Source of the DNA: Ancylomarina sp. DW003
GTDB lineage: Bacteria; Bacteroidota; Bacteroidia; Bacteroidales; Marinifilaceae
DNA: 64,000 nucleotides
NCBI RefSeq assembly: GCF_029029505.1
Contig: NZ_JAKJSD010000017.1
Coordinates: 1-64,000 of the forward strand
Reading direction: 5' to 3'
In this document: positions 52,738 through 62,438 of the stretch, piece after piece
Position numbering within the stretch: position 1 is the first letter of the stretch
Layout: each line of letters starts with the position of its first letter
Translations under genes and position numbers: made by a program
The notes under the pieces: generated by a model
The model's input: only the letters and a program-made list of their open reading frames with translations
Told to the model about the DNA's origin: nothing
The model's database searches: none

Positions 52738-55500
52738 ATGGAATACAATTTTAAAGAAATAGAAAAGAAGTGGCAGAAGTTTTGGGTAGATAACAAGACT
52801 TATAAAGTTGATGTTGATACAAGTAAACCAAAATTTTATGTGCTCGATATGTTTCCATACCCATCGGGTGCTGGTTTGCATGTTGGTCATCCACTTGGTT
52901 ATATTGCTTCTGATATATATTCTCGCTACAAGCGTTTAAAAGGGTTTAATGTTTTGCATCCTATGGGGTATGATGCCTATGGTCTGCCTGCAGAGCAATA
53001 TGCAATTCAAACGGGGCAACATCCAGCTATTACAACTGATGTAAATATTAAGAGATACCGTCAGCAATTAGATAAAATTGGTTTTTCTTACGATTGGGAT
53101 AGAGAAATTCGTACTTGTGATCCTGAATATTACAAGTGGACACAGTGGGCATTTGTAGAAATGTTCAATCACTATTTTAATAATAAAACACAAAAAGCTG
53201 AATCTGTTTCAAGTTTGATTCAGGAGTTTAGTGCTAATGGTAACGCCAATGTTGATGCAAGTACGTCTCAAGAGGATGTATTTACTGCTGAGGAATGGAA
53301 TGTTTTATCTGAAAAAGAGCAAGATTCTATTCTTTTGAATTACCGTTTAGCTTATTTAGCCAATACGATGGTGAACTGGTGTCCTGCTTTGGGTACAGTT
53401 TTGGCTAATGACGAAATTAAGGACGGTTTATCTGTTCGAGGTGGTCATCCTGTAGAGCAGAAGAAAATGCGTCAATGGTCTTTAAGAGTATCTGCTTATG
53501 CAAAGCGTTTACTTGAGGATATGGAAAAGTTGGAATGGACTGACTCATTGAAAGAAATTCAGCGTAACTGGATTGGACGTTCCGAAGGTGCAGAAATGGA
53601 CTTTAAGGTAAAGGACTCAGACGTAGAAATGACAGTTTTTACAACGAGACCTGATACTATTTTTGGTGTTAGCTTTATGGTTTTGGCTCCAGAAAGTGAG
53701 TTGGTTGATCAATTGACTACTCCAGAATATAAAGAAAAAATTGCAGCTTATATTGCAGCTACTAAAAAGCGTACTGAACGAGAACGTATGGCCGATGTTA
53801 AAACGGTTAGTGGTGAATTTACAGGCTCATATGCTATACATCCATTTTCAGGAGAAGCAATTCCGGTTTGGGTGAGTGATTATGTTTTGGCTGGTTACGG
53901 AACAGGTGCTATTATGGCTGTTCCTGCACACGATAGCCGTGACTATGCTTTTGCTAAGAAATTTGATCTTCCAATTGTTCCTGTAGTATCAGATGGTGAT
54001 TTAAGTGAAGGCTCATACGATGCAAAAGCTGGAGAAATGATCAATTCAGACTTCATGAATGGATTGGACGTAAAAGATGCTATTGTAAAAGCTAACGAAG
54101 AAATTGAAGAAAGAAAATTAGGTAAGCGAAAAGTGAATTTCCGCTTGCGCGATGCTATTTTCTCACGTCAGCGTTATTGGGGGGAGCCATTCCCAGTTTA
54201 TTTTAAGGATGGTATGCCTAAAATGATGGATATGGATAAGTTGCCTCTTGAGTTACCTGAGGTTGATAAATATTTACCTACCGAAACGGGAGAGCCGCCA
54301 TTGGGACGTGCAACAAACTGGACAACTGACGATGGTCATCCTATTGAATTGAATACAATGCCTGGTTTTGCAGGTTCATCTGCCTATTACTTGCGTTATA
54401 TGGATCCTCGTAACAACGAAGCCTTGGTGTCCGAGGAAGTAAATGAGTACTGGCAAGATGTGGATTTATATATTGGTGGAACAGAGCATGCTACAGGTCA
54501 CCTAATTTATTCACGTTTTTGGAATAAATTTCTTTACGATATAGGTAAGGTTTGTAAAGATGAGCCTTTCAAAAAGCTTATTAATCAAGGTATGATTCAA
54601 GGTCGCTCGAACTTTGTATACCGTATTAAGAATACCAATAAGTATGTGTCGTATGGTTTGAGAAAAGATTATGAGACGACTCAAATTCACGTTGATGTTA
54701 ACATCGTGAAGAATGATGTATTAGATACTGAAGCTTTCAAAAATTGGATGCCTGAGTATGCTGATGCTGAATTTGTATTGGAAGATGAAAAATATATTTG
54801 TGGCTGGGCAGTTGAGAAAATGTCTAAGTCGATGTTTAATGTGGTTAATCCAGATGTGATTGTTGAAGAATATGGCGCTGACACACTTCGTTTATACGAA
54901 ATGTTCTTAGGACCATTGGAAGCTTCAAAACCTTGGGATACTAATGGTATCGATGGAGTTCATAAATTCTTAAAAAAATTGTGGCGTTTATTCCATAATG
55001 ACAAGAATGAGTTTGCAATCTCAACTGATGAACCAACTAAAGCAGAGTATAAAATTCTTCACAAGTCTATCAAAAAGATTCAAGATGATATTGAGCGATT
55101 CTCATTCAATACTTCTGTTTCTGCCTTTATGATTTGTGTTAACGAATTGAATAGTGCGAAATGTAATAAGAAAGCAATTTTAGAAGAATTACTTGCTCTT
55201 TTAGCACCATTTGCACCTCATATTACCGAAGAACTTTGGAAACTTTGTGGTAATGCCAATAGCATTACTGATGCTAAGTTTCCAGTTTTAAATGAGGCTT
55301 ATCTGGTAGAAGATGTTCATTCGTATCCAGTTTCGTTTAATGGAAAAATGAGATTTTTGCTGGAACTGCCATTAAGTCTGAATAAAGATGAAATTGAACA
55401 GGCTGTGATGACCTGTGAACAGGCCCAGAAATGGATAGATGGAAAAACCCCTAGAAAGGTAATTATTGTTCCTAAGAAAATTGTAAACATAGTAGTCTAA
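52738..55500 (+). CDS. leuS: Leucyl-tRNA synthetase
   Basis: Class I synthetase that charges tRNA-Leu, with an editing domain. It is 920 aa from the ATG at 52738 ([16 protein letters not shown]); a TTG two codons earlier is rejected. The HIGH motif is HVGH in [14 protein letters not shown], the editing segment [10 protein letters not shown] is present and KMSKS occurs as [13 protein letters not shown]. Some Bacteroidota-type insertions give it extra length. A long hairpin terminator follows. Confidence 0.97.
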   Translation: MEYNFKEIEKKWQKFWVDNKTYKVDVDTSKPKFYVLDMFPYPSGAGLHVGHPLGYIASDIYSRYKRLKGFNVLHPMGYDAYGLPAEQYAIQTGQHPAITTDVNIKRYRQQLDKIGFSYDWDREIRTCDPEYYKWTQWAFVEMFNHYFNNKTQKAESVSSLIQEFSANGNANVDASTSQEDVFTAEEWNVLSEKEQDSILLNYRLAYLANTMVNWCPALGTVLANDEIKDGLSVRGGHPVEQKKMRQWSLRVSAYAKRLLEDMEKLEWTDSLKEIQRNWIGRSEGAEMDFKVKDSDVEMTVFTTRPDTIFGVSFMVLAPESELVDQLTTPEYKEKIAAYIAATKKRTERERMADVKTVSGEFTGSYAIHPFSGEAIPVWVSDYVLAGYGTGAIMAVPAHDSRDYAFAKKFDLPIVPVVSDGDLSEGSYDAKAGEMINSDFMNGLDVKDAIVKANEEIEERKLGKRKVNFRLRDAIFSRQRYWGEPFPVYFKDGMPKMMDMDKLPLELPEVDKYLPTETGEPPLGRATNWTTDDGHPIELNTMPGFAGSSAYYLRYMDPRNNEALVSEEVNEYWQDVDLYIGGTEHATGHLIYSRFWNKFLYDIGKVCKDEPFKKLINQGMIQGRSNFVYRIKNTNKYVSYGLRKDYETTQIHVDVNIVKNDVLDTEAFKNWMPEYADAEFVLEDEKYICGWAVEKMSKSMFNVVNPDVIVEEYGADTLRLYEMFLGPLEASKPWDTNGIDGVHKFLKKLWRLFHNDKNEFAISTDEPTKAEYKILHKSIKKIQDDIERFSFNTSVSAFMICVNELNSAKCNKKAILEELLALLAPFAPHITEELWKLCGNANSITDAKFPVLNEAYLVEDVHSYPVSFNGKMRFLLELPLSLNKDEIEQAVMTCEQAQKWIDGKTPRKVIIVPKKIVNIVV

Positions 55501-55520
55501 ACAGAAAGCTAATAATTCAT

Positions 55521-55576
55521 AAGTGAAAAGCTTTAGTTCCATTGACTACTCAATGAAACTAAAGCTTTTCTTTTTT
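55521..55576 (+). terminator. Intrinsic terminator after leuS
   Basis: GAAAAGCTTTAGTT (55525-55538) pairs perfectly with 55557-55570; a second stem CATTGA/TCAATG sits inside with loop CTAC; six T follow. This means the upstream extension of the next reading frame (to 55523) is not coding. Confidence 0.95.
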
Positions 55577-55621
55577 ATACCAATTGGTCGTTTAACCACC
55601 AAAAATAACACATCAAAAAAA

Positions 55622-56482
55622 ATGAAATTGAACACTGCTGAATTGAAATCCTATTTAATTATAGCACTAGGATTGGCAATTTATAGTTTTGGCTGGACAG
55701 CCTTTATGATCCCCTCTGAAATCATAGGAGGAGGTGTAAGTGGTATTGGTACATTAATTTACTATGCCTCCGGAGAAGCGATTCCTGTAGGACTGTCTTA
55801 TTTTGTTATCAACTGTTTTTTGATAATAATTGCCTTAAAAATATTGGGACCTAAATTTGGTGCCAAAACAGTTTATGCCATTATTTTAGGAGCCGTATTT
55901 TTAAGTGTACAGCAAAAATTTATTACAGCTCCTTTGGTCGACGATAAATTTATGGCTACAATTTTGGGTGGTATCCTAGGTGGTGCAGGTGTTGGAATTA
56001 CAATTTCTCAGGGAGGAAGTAGTGGTGGTACTGATATTATAGCCATGATTGTTAATAAATACCGAAATATCAGTCCGGGGCGTATTATCCTATATATAGA
56101 TGTTTTTATTATAGCATCATCTTATTTTATTTTTAACGACGTCCCAACTATTGTTTATGGTTACGTGTCTATGGGAGTAGCTTCTTATGCTATTGATATG
56201 GCTATAAGTGGAAATAAGCAATCTGCACAAATGTTTATCATTACTAAGGATCATGAAACTTTGGCTGATGAAATAGGAGTGAAAATTAATAGAGGAATTT
56301 CTGTTATTGATGCCATGGGATGGTACTCAAAAGAGAATAAAAAGATGTTGATGGTTGTTGTTCGTAAACATGAAACCCCACAGGTATTCAGAATAGTGAA
56401 GCAGCACGATCCTGATGCATTTATTTCTATGGGCTCTGTTATGGGGGTTTATGGTTTTGGTTTCGAAGAGATACGAGCCTAA
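55622..56482 (+). CDS. YitT-family membrane protein, copy 1
   Basis: A 286-aa inner-membrane protein with about five hydrophobic spans (YitT_membrane) and a C-terminal cytoplasmic DUF2179 domain (about 205-286, KNKKMLMVVVRKHETPQVFRI). A GTG-started extension to 55523 lies in the leuS terminator and is rejected; the ATG at 55622 also gives the same length as its neighbour. Function unknown. The start MKLNTAELKSYLIIALG aligns with MTSIIDFTKQFKSYFIIAIG of copy 2. Confidence 0.85.
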   Translation: MKLNTAELKSYLIIALGLAIYSFGWTAFMIPSEIIGGGVSGIGTLIYYASGEAIPVGLSYFVINCFLIIIALKILGPKFGAKTVYAIILGAVFLSVQQKFITAPLVDDKFMATILGGILGGAGVGITISQGGSSGGTDIIAMIVNKYRNISPGRIILYIDVFIIASSYFIFNDVPTIVYGYVSMGVASYAIDMAISGNKQSAQMFIITKDHETLADEIGVKINRGISVIDAMGWYSKENKKMLMVVVRKHETPQVFRIVKQHDPDAFISMGSVMGVYGFGFEEIRA

Positions 56483-56548
56483 GATAATTCTTACTACTTT
56501 TGTGCCCGAAAAAATACTCCGCTATGGAGTGGAAATAAAAATTATATA

Positions 56549-57409
56549 ATGACAAGTATTATAGATTTTACCAAGCAATTTAAGTCCTACTTTATAATTG
56601 CAATAGGTTTGTTTATTGGATCTGTTGGTTGGACAGGTTTCTTAATTCCATCAGAAATTGTAGGTGGTGGGGTTACTGGTATGGCTACGATTATCTATTT
56701 TGTGACCGGTTTTAAGGTTGGATATTCTGTTTTTATTATAAATGGTTTATTATTGATTCTAGGCATGAGAGTGTTAGGGTTTGGCTTTGGAATTAAAACC
56801 ATATTTGCCACAATAGTGTTATCCTTCTTTTTGTGGATATTGCAATCGATTATTACCGAACCATTAGTAAGTGATAGGTTTATGTGTGCTATAATTGGTG
56901 GTATTATGGCTGGAGCAAGTGCTGGTATTATACTATCGCAAGGTGGAAGTACCGGAGGTACCGATATCATTGCCATGATGATTAATAAATATCGAAATTA
57001 CAGCCCAGGTCAACTTCTTTTAACTCTGGATCTGATTATTATCTCTTCATCATATTTTATCTCAAATTCCATTGAGCAAGTAGTCTATGGTTTTGTAGCT
57101 ATGGGAGTGAGTGCTTATTGTGTTGATATGGCGATTGAAGGAGCTAAACAATCTGTTCAAATTTTTATTTTCACCAAAAAGCATGAAGAAATTCGTAATG
57201 AAGTTGTTTTAAATCTTGATCAAGGATTAACGGTTCTAGAGGCCAAAGGTGGCTACTCTCAACAAGATGTAAAAGTTTTGATGCTTTTAGCAAAGAAGAA
57301 AGATTCGCAAGCTATACTTAAAATGGTAAAAATTGTAGACCCAGACGCTTTCATATCTATGGGATCGGTAATGGGTGTATACGGACAAGGATTCGATAAG
57401 ATAAAATAA
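56549..57409 (+). CDS. YitT-family membrane protein, copy 2
   Basis: A 286-aa paralog of the preceding gene, similar along its whole length (shared SQGGS.GGTDIIAM, NKYRN.SPG, PDAFISMGSVMGVYG). A tandem duplication with diverged sequence, 66 bases apart. Both keep the membrane and DUF2179 parts, so both are probably functional, perhaps as a hetero-oligomer. Function unknown. Confidence 0.87.
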   Translation: MTSIIDFTKQFKSYFIIAIGLFIGSVGWTGFLIPSEIVGGGVTGMATIIYFVTGFKVGYSVFIINGLLLILGMRVLGFGFGIKTIFATIVLSFFLWILQSIITEPLVSDRFMCAIIGGIMAGASAGIILSQGGSTGGTDIIAMMINKYRNYSPGQLLLTLDLIIISSSYFISNSIEQVVYGFVAMGVSAYCVDMAIEGAKQSVQIFIFTKKHEEIRNEVVLNLDQGLTVLEAKGGYSQQDVKVLMLLAKKKDSQAILKMVKIVDPDAFISMGSVMGVYGQGFDKIK

Positions 57410-57452
57410 ATCTGTTTTTTAGGCAATAAAATCAATAGGTTTAATAATGTTA

Positions 57453-57491
57453 AAATTGCCGGGGATAGTTCATTCTGTTACCCGGCAATTT
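57453..57491 (+). terminator. Weak terminator-like hairpin after the YitT pair
   Basis: AAATTGCCGGG (57453-57463) pairs perfectly with CCCGGCAATTT (57481-57491), loop 17 nt. Only a short T tract follows. Confidence 0.5.
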
Positions 57492-57614
57492 GTATCAGCA
57501 TGTAATATATCTTAACTTCGGCGATGAAGTTGGCTGGCATATATGAAATGTGAGGATGGAGTAGCCAATTTTTAATTATCCGACCAAAGTTCTACTTGAA
57601 GATTTAATTATTTT

Positions 57615-58922
57615 ATGAAGCGTTTCCTTAAGGTTCAATACCTAATAATTCCTGTTTTAGTATTAGTTGGCTTGTATTTGTTGAGAAATAAAACTGGCGT
57701 AGAGTTAACGAAAGCCGATAAAGCCAAACCTGAATTAATTGATTCTGTTCAGAATCAAGAAGTCAATTATAAATATGGTTTCCCAGTTGATAACTTTCAG
57801 CTTGAAGAGTTCAAAGTAAAACGTAATCAGACGCTGTCTGTGATATTAGACAAGCAAGGGGTGTCATCAAAACTTATTTATGAAATTGCTCAAAAGGCAA
57901 AGAAAGTTTTTAATGTTCGAAAAATTAAGTCAGGAAGAAAGTATACCATGCTTTTTACTAAGGATAGCCTAAAGACTGCAGAATACTTTATTTACGAAAA
58001 TTCACCTAAGGAATATATTGTTTTTGATCTTACCGATACAATTCAAGTTTATAAGGGACAAAAAGAGATTACTAAAGTTCGAAAGCAAATAAAAGGTACA
58101 ATTGAATCATCGCTGTGGAATGCTATGGTCGATGCAGGAGCAGATCCGGTTCTCTCAATGGAATTGTCAGATATTTATGCTTGGACGATTGATTTCTTTG
58201 GAATTGGAAAGGGAGATGAATTTAATGTGATTTACGATGAAGAAATGATTGATGGTGAATCTATTCATCAAATTGATGTGATTGCAGCGAACTTTGTTCA
58301 CCACAAATCGAATAATTATGCCTTTGCTTTTACTGATGGAGAAAAAGGAGGTTATTTTGATGAAGAAGGAAAGAGTTTGCAGAAAGCATTCTTGAAGGCC
58401 CCACTTCGTTTTTCCCGCATAAGTTCTAAGTTTTCAAATAGACGTTTTCATCCGGTTCTTAAACGTTATCGTGCTCATCATGGAATCGACTATGCTGCAC
58501 CAACAGGTACGCCTGTAATGACCATTGGCGATGGTGTGATTGTGAAGAGAGGATTCCAGAAAAGAGGAGGAGGACGTTATCTTAAGGTTAAACACAACTC
58601 AGTCTATACAACGACTTACATGCATTTTTCGCGTTTCGGTAAAAATGTAAGTGTTGGATCCAGAGTAAAACAAGGACAAGTTATAGGTTATGTTGGTGCG
58701 ACAGGTTTAGCTACGGGACCACATTTAGATTTTAGAGTTCATAAAAATGGAAAAGCAATCAATCCATTAAGGATGAAATCGCCTCCAGTGGCACCCGTTT
58801 CGAAGCAAAATGTAGAAGCCTACAATCAAATTAAAGACAAATTACTATTGGAGCTTAGTGGAGAAGAAATTAAGCCTGTTGATGAATTCGCCTTTAACCC
58901 TACAATTCCAGAACTAAATTAA
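57615..58922 (+). CDS. M23-family cell-wall endopeptidase-like protein
   Basis: A 435-aa protein anchored by a span at about 7-24, with a periplasmic N-terminal LysM-like/OapA-like part (about 60-130) and an M23 domain (about 280-400). First zinc motif HHGIDYAAP is intact (His..Asp). The second reads PHLDFRV where HLHFE is usual, so the last zinc ligand is Asp instead of His. It may still bind zinc or may be a regulatory homolog. Not fused to anything else. Confidence 0.88.
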   Translation: MKRFLKVQYLIIPVLVLVGLYLLRNKTGVELTKADKAKPELIDSVQNQEVNYKYGFPVDNFQLEEFKVKRNQTLSVILDKQGVSSKLIYEIAQKAKKVFNVRKIKSGRKYTMLFTKDSLKTAEYFIYENSPKEYIVFDLTDTIQVYKGQKEITKVRKQIKGTIESSLWNAMVDAGADPVLSMELSDIYAWTIDFFGIGKGDEFNVIYDEEMIDGESIHQIDVIAANFVHHKSNNYAFAFTDGEKGGYFDEEGKSLQKAFLKAPLRFSRISSKFSNRRFHPVLKRYRAHHGIDYAAPTGTPVMTIGDGVIVKRGFQKRGGGRYLKVKHNSVYTTTYMHFSRFGKNVSVGSRVKQGQVIGYVGATGLATGPHLDFRVHKNGKAINPLRMKSPPVAPVSKQNVEAYNQIKDKLLLELSGEEIKPVDEFAFNPTIPELN

Positions 58923-58943
58923 AAAGTTGGAGATATTATATTG

Positions 58944-58980
58944 AGAAAGGGAAAGTGTATTATTACGCTTTCCCTTTTTT
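58944..58980 (+). terminator. Intrinsic terminator after the M23 gene
   Basis: A 13-bp stem with one G-T wobble (58946-58958 with 58965-58977) is followed by T. Confidence 0.9.
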
Positions 58981-58999
58981 CTGTTTGAGATTTTAAATT

Positions 59000-59569
59000 T
59001 TATATCTTATTCAAGTAGTTTTCTACAGCACGAGGAAAATGTTCGTATTCCAATTCATGTATCTTATTGGCAAGATCTTCTGCTGTATCCTCTGCATTAA
59101 TCAGACATTTGGCTTGTTGAATTATCTCTCCTTCATCGTATTTCTCATTAACAAGATGAATCGTAATACCACTTTCTTTCTCCTTATTTGCTATCACAGC
59201 TTCATGAACATGCATTCCATACATACCTTTCCCACCATAATTTGGCAAAAGTGCAGGGTGAATGTTTATAATCGTATTGGGATAGGCTTCTATAAGAGAA
59301 TCTGGAACTAACCAAAGAAAGCCAGCTAGTACGATAAGATCAATTTTACTATTTTGAAGAAAATCTACTATTGAGTTTGTCTCGTAGAAATCGGCACGTG
59401 TAAACGTTCGAGTAGGAATATTAAGTTTTTTAGCTCTTTCAAGAACAAAAGCATTTTTTTTATTACTCAGAATTAAAGAAACCTCAACTTCAGAGTTCGA
59501 ATTGAAATAATGGGCAATATTTTCAGCGTTACTTCCTGATCCAGAAGCAAAAATGGCTATTTTTTTCAT
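59000..59569 (-). CDS. purN: Phosphoribosylglycinamide formyltransferase
   Basis: Third step of purine synthesis; adds a formyl group from formyl-THF to GAR. It is 189 aa with FASGSGSNAENI at the N-terminus, the formyltransferase motif NIHPALLPNYGG (catalytic Asn-x-His) and the Asp in YDEGEII. Its promoter element is TAACTTTG on the minus strand at 59596-59603. Confidence 0.94.
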   Translation of the reverse strand: MKKIAIFASGSGSNAENIAHYFNSNSEVEVSLILSNKKNAFVLERAKKLNIPTRTFTRADFYETNSIVDFLQNSKIDLIVLAGFLWLVPDSLIEAYPNTIINIHPALLPNYGGKGMYGMHVHEAVIANKEKESGITIHLVNEKYDEGEIIQQAKCLINAEDTAEDLANKIHELEYEHFPRAVENYLNKI

Positions 59570-59595
59570 GATGGTTGTTTCGTATTTAATATCCG

Positions 59596-59603
59596 CAAAG
59601 TTA
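59596..59603 (-). promoter_or_regulatory. -7 promoter element of purN
   Basis: Minus-strand TAACTTTG fits TAnnTTTG exactly, 26 bases before the purN ATG. Confidence 0.5.
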
Positions 59604-59845
59604 GCTAATAAATAAATTTATTACTCTTCTGATTATCATCTATTTTAATCTAACCACTTATTGTTTGTTTTCTAAGTCACTTTACTTATTTATTCAGGAA
59701 TTGAGGAGCTTTACCTTAATAAATATTGATCTTAAACCATCTTAATAACAGTTTGATTTGTTCTTATCTTGCAGATTATCAGTGGTGAATGGGTCGGTGG
59801 GGTGAATTTAATAGAAAAACTTTTCTCATGAGAAAGAAAAAGGAT

Positions 59846-59853
59846 TATCTTTG
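59846..59853 (+). promoter_or_regulatory. -7 promoter element of the acpP operon
   Basis: TATCTTTG fits TAnnTTTG exactly; the predicted leader is about 100 nt. The remaining part of the 389-base gap between purN and acpP holds no gene that I can support. Confidence 0.5.
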
Positions 59854-59958
59854 CGACCAACTATGTGGAAATAAGTTTGATTTTATATCCTAAATTTATT
59901 TCTTTGCAGAGTTAGAAATTAATTAGTTTTTTAAATATTAATCTAAAATTTTAAAGTT

Positions 59959-60195
59959 ATGTCTGATATTGCATCTAGAGTAAAAGCAATCATTGTTGAC
60001 AAATTGGGTGTTGATGAAACAGAAGTTGCTGTTGAAGCTAGCTTCACTAATGACCTAGGAGCTGATTCATTGGATACAGTTGAGTTAATCATGGAATTCG
60101 AAAAGGAATTTAACATTGCTATTCCAGACGATCAAGCTGAGAACATCGGGACTGTAGGTGCCGCAATTTCTTATATCGAAGAAAACGCTAAGTAA
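59959..60195 (+). CDS. acpP: Acyl carrier protein
   Basis: Carrier of growing acyl chains in fatty-acid synthesis. It is 78 aa with the phosphopantetheine Ser in [14 protein letters not shown]. Strongly acidic and Glu-rich as usual. First gene of an acpP-fabF-rnc cluster, a common bacterial arrangement. Confidence 0.97.
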   Translation: MSDIASRVKAIIVDKLGVDETEVAVEASFTNDLGADSLDTVELIMEFEKEFNIAIPDDQAENIGTVGAAISYIEENAK

Positions 60196-60218
60196 TTAAT
60201 TAACCCAGAACCTTTTTT

Positions 60219-61472
60219 ATGGAACTTAGAAGAGTAGTAGTAACTGGTCTTGGAACCATTAACCCAATCGGTAATAATATTGCTGAATATTGGGAAAGTT
60301 TGAAGAATGGAAAGAGCGGATCTGATAAGATTCAGCAATTCGATGCTTCAAAATTCAAGACTCAGTTCGCTTGCGAGGTTAAAAACTTCGATCCAAAAGC
60401 GCATTTCGATCGCAAAGAAGTTCGTAAACTCGATCTTTATACGCAGTATGCTTTAATTGCTGTTAAAGAAGCAATTGGGGATGCGGGTTTCGATTTGGAG
60501 GCCGAAGATTTAACAAGAGCCGGAGTAATTTGGGGTTCTGGAATTGGCGGTATTAAGACTTTCTTAGATGAAGTTACAGGATATGCAAACGGGGACGGAA
60601 CTCCTCGTTTCTCTCCTTTCTTTATTCCTAAGATGATTTCTGATATTGCTGCCGGTCATATTTCTATGAGATATGGTTTCCAGGGACCGAACTACGGTAC
60701 AGTTTCTGCATGTGCTTCTTCCACTCACGCTATGATTGACGCAATGAACTATATCCGTTTGGGTAAAGCTGATATTTTTATATCAGGTGGTTCAGAAGCT
60801 TCTATCAATGAAGCGGGATTAGGAGGATTTAACTCAATGCAGGCCCTTTCAACTAACAACGAAGAATACACTCAAGCATCTCGTCCATTTTGTAAAACCC
60901 GTGATGGTTTTGTAATGGGAGAAGGAGCTGGTGCTCTTATTCTTGAAGAATATGAACACGCTAAAACTCGTGGTGCGAAGATTTATGCAGAAGTTGTTGG
61001 TGGCGGGATGTCTGGTGATGCTTATCACTTGACAGCGACACATCCAGAAGGACGCGGTGCTATTAACGCTATGAAAATGGCTATTAGCGACGCTAATATG
61101 CAACCTGATGAACTAGACTACATCAACGTTCACGGAACATCTACTCCTGTAGGAGATATTCCTGAATTGAGAGCAGTTAAGACTGTTTTAGGTGAGCATG
61201 CATACAAAGTGAACATTAGTTCCACAAAATCAATGACAGGTCACCTCTTGGGAGCTGCCGGTTCAGTTGAAGCTATCGCTAGTATTCTAGCAATTAAAAA
61301 CTCTACTGTACCGCCAACTATCAATCACAGAGAACAGGATCCTGAGATTGATGAGAAATTAAACCTTACTCTACACACTGCTCAAGAGCGCCCTATCAGA
61401 GCTGCTTTAAGCAACACGTTTGGTTTTGGTGGACACAATGCTTCAGTAATTTTCAAATCATTTACTGAGTAA
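60219..61472 (+). CDS. fabF: 3-oxoacyl-[acyl-carrier-protein] synthase II
   Basis: Condensing enzyme of fatty-acid elongation. It is 417 aa with the catalytic Cys in SACASSTHAM, and the two His in NVHGTSTPVGD and MTGHLLGAAG. The Lys in STKSMTGH is present. It lies 23 bases after acpP and 3 bases before rnc. Confidence 0.97.
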   Translation: MELRRVVVTGLGTINPIGNNIAEYWESLKNGKSGSDKIQQFDASKFKTQFACEVKNFDPKAHFDRKEVRKLDLYTQYALIAVKEAIGDAGFDLEAEDLTRAGVIWGSGIGGIKTFLDEVTGYANGDGTPRFSPFFIPKMISDIAAGHISMRYGFQGPNYGTVSACASSTHAMIDAMNYIRLGKADIFISGGSEASINEAGLGGFNSMQALSTNNEEYTQASRPFCKTRDGFVMGEGAGALILEEYEHAKTRGAKIYAEVVGGGMSGDAYHLTATHPEGRGAINAMKMAISDANMQPDELDYINVHGTSTPVGDIPELRAVKTVLGEHAYKVNISSTKSMTGHLLGAAGSVEAIASILAIKNSTVPPTINHREQDPEIDEKLNLTLHTAQERPIRAALSNTFGFGGHNASVIFKSFTE

Positions 61473-61475
61473 TTT

Positions 61476-62222
61476 GTGATTAAGTCTATTATTCAATCCA
61501 TAAAACTTCGTTTCTTACCTAAGAGGGAGTTTTATGGATTGTCTTTTGATCTTTTGGGTTTTACACCCATCAAACACGATTTGTACCAACTTGCGTTAGT
61601 ACATAAATCAGCATCTATCCCTTGTAAGGATGGAGTTCCTATGAATAATGAGCGTCTTGAATACCTTGGAGATGCAATCTTAGGATCTATTATTGCTGAC
61701 ATTCTATACAAATACTTTCCCAACAAGAGTGAGGGTTTTCTTACTCAGATTCGATCAAAAATTGTTAGCCGTGAATCTTTAAATAAATTGGCTCTTACAA
61801 TTGGCTTGGATAAACAGGTGATGTCAAATGTAAACCTGAATAACAATAAGCATATTTATGGTGATGCATTCGAAGCTTTAATTGGAGCTATTTATCTGGA
61901 TCAGGGATATACTATAACAAAAACCTTTATCGAGGATAAAATCTTTCGCAACTACATAAACATTGAAGAGGTGGTTACTGTAGAAACAAATTTTAAGAGT
62001 AAACTTATTGAATGGGCTCAAAAGAATAAGAAAGATATTGTTTTTGATACTCGTGAAGATGGATTGGATAAGGTAATGAAGTTACCTGTGTTTGTATCCG
62101 AAGTTGAAGTTGAGAAAAACCTATTGGGAAAAGGTGTTGGTGCGTCTAAGAAGGAGGCTCAACAAATGGCGGCAAAAGAAGCTCTTGTGCGCCTTGAGGA
62201 ACCTTTGGTAGCTACAGCATAG
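61476..62222 (+). CDS. rnc: Ribonuclease III
   Basis: Cuts double-stranded RNA in rRNA processing. It is 248 aa with the signature NERLEYLGDAIL (catalytic Glu/Asp) and a C-terminal dsRNA-binding domain (about 170-240). The start is GTG, 3 bases after the fabF stop, implying coupling. The N-terminal extension of about 20 residues is basic and typical for Bacteroidota. Confidence 0.95.
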   Translation: MIKSIIQSIKLRFLPKREFYGLSFDLLGFTPIKHDLYQLALVHKSASIPCKDGVPMNNERLEYLGDAILGSIIADILYKYFPNKSEGFLTQIRSKIVSRESLNKLALTIGLDKQVMSNVNLNNNKHIYGDAFEALIGAIYLDQGYTITKTFIEDKIFRNYINIEEVVTVETNFKSKLIEWAQKNKKDIVFDTREDGLDKVMKLPVFVSEVEVEKNLLGKGVGASKKEAQQMAAKEALVRLEEPLVATA

Positions 62223-62251
62223 TTGTAGTTAAATTTTATTTATGCTCGCAG

Positions 62252-62296
62252 AGCAAAAGAGGATGCTGGTTCGCTAGCATCCTCTTTTGTGTTTTT
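62252..62296 (+). terminator. Intrinsic terminator after rnc
   Basis: CAAAAGAGGATGCT (62254-62267) pairs perfectly with 62276-62289, loop of 8, followed by TGTTTTT-like tail. Confidence 0.88.
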
Positions 62297-62352
62297 AAGT
62301 CTCTGTGTCCCTCTAATACTGGGTGTTTCGTGCTTTTGTCTGCTTTATTGTT

Positions 62353-62384
62353 TTTGTTTTAAAATGCAAAATAACGTAGCTTTA
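62353..62384 (+). promoter_or_regulatory. Candidate promoter of the integrase gene
   Basis: TTTG (62353-62356), 20-base spacer, then TAGCTTTA (62377-62384), one mismatch to TAnnTTTG. The predicted start near 62389 is just before the paired GTTTAAAC sites. Confidence 0.45.
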
Positions 62385-62394
62385 AGGGTAAAAT

Positions 62395-62413
62395 GTTTAA
62401 ACTATGTTTAAAC
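62395..62413. promoter_or_regulatory. Paired GTTTAAAC palindromes upstream of the integrase
   Basis: The perfect 8-bp palindrome GTTTAAAC occurs at 62395-62402 and 62406-62413, 11 bp apart, about one helical turn. It lies just after the predicted transcription start, as an operator for autoregulation or an integrase arm-type site would. Confidence 0.5.
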
Positions 62414-62438
62414 TTTCGGGTATTTAAAGCGAAATGAC

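Noticed and set aside
55523-55621. GTG-started N-terminal extension of the first YitT gene
   Set aside because: It runs through the perfect leuS terminator hairpin and would make the protein longer than its tandem paralog.
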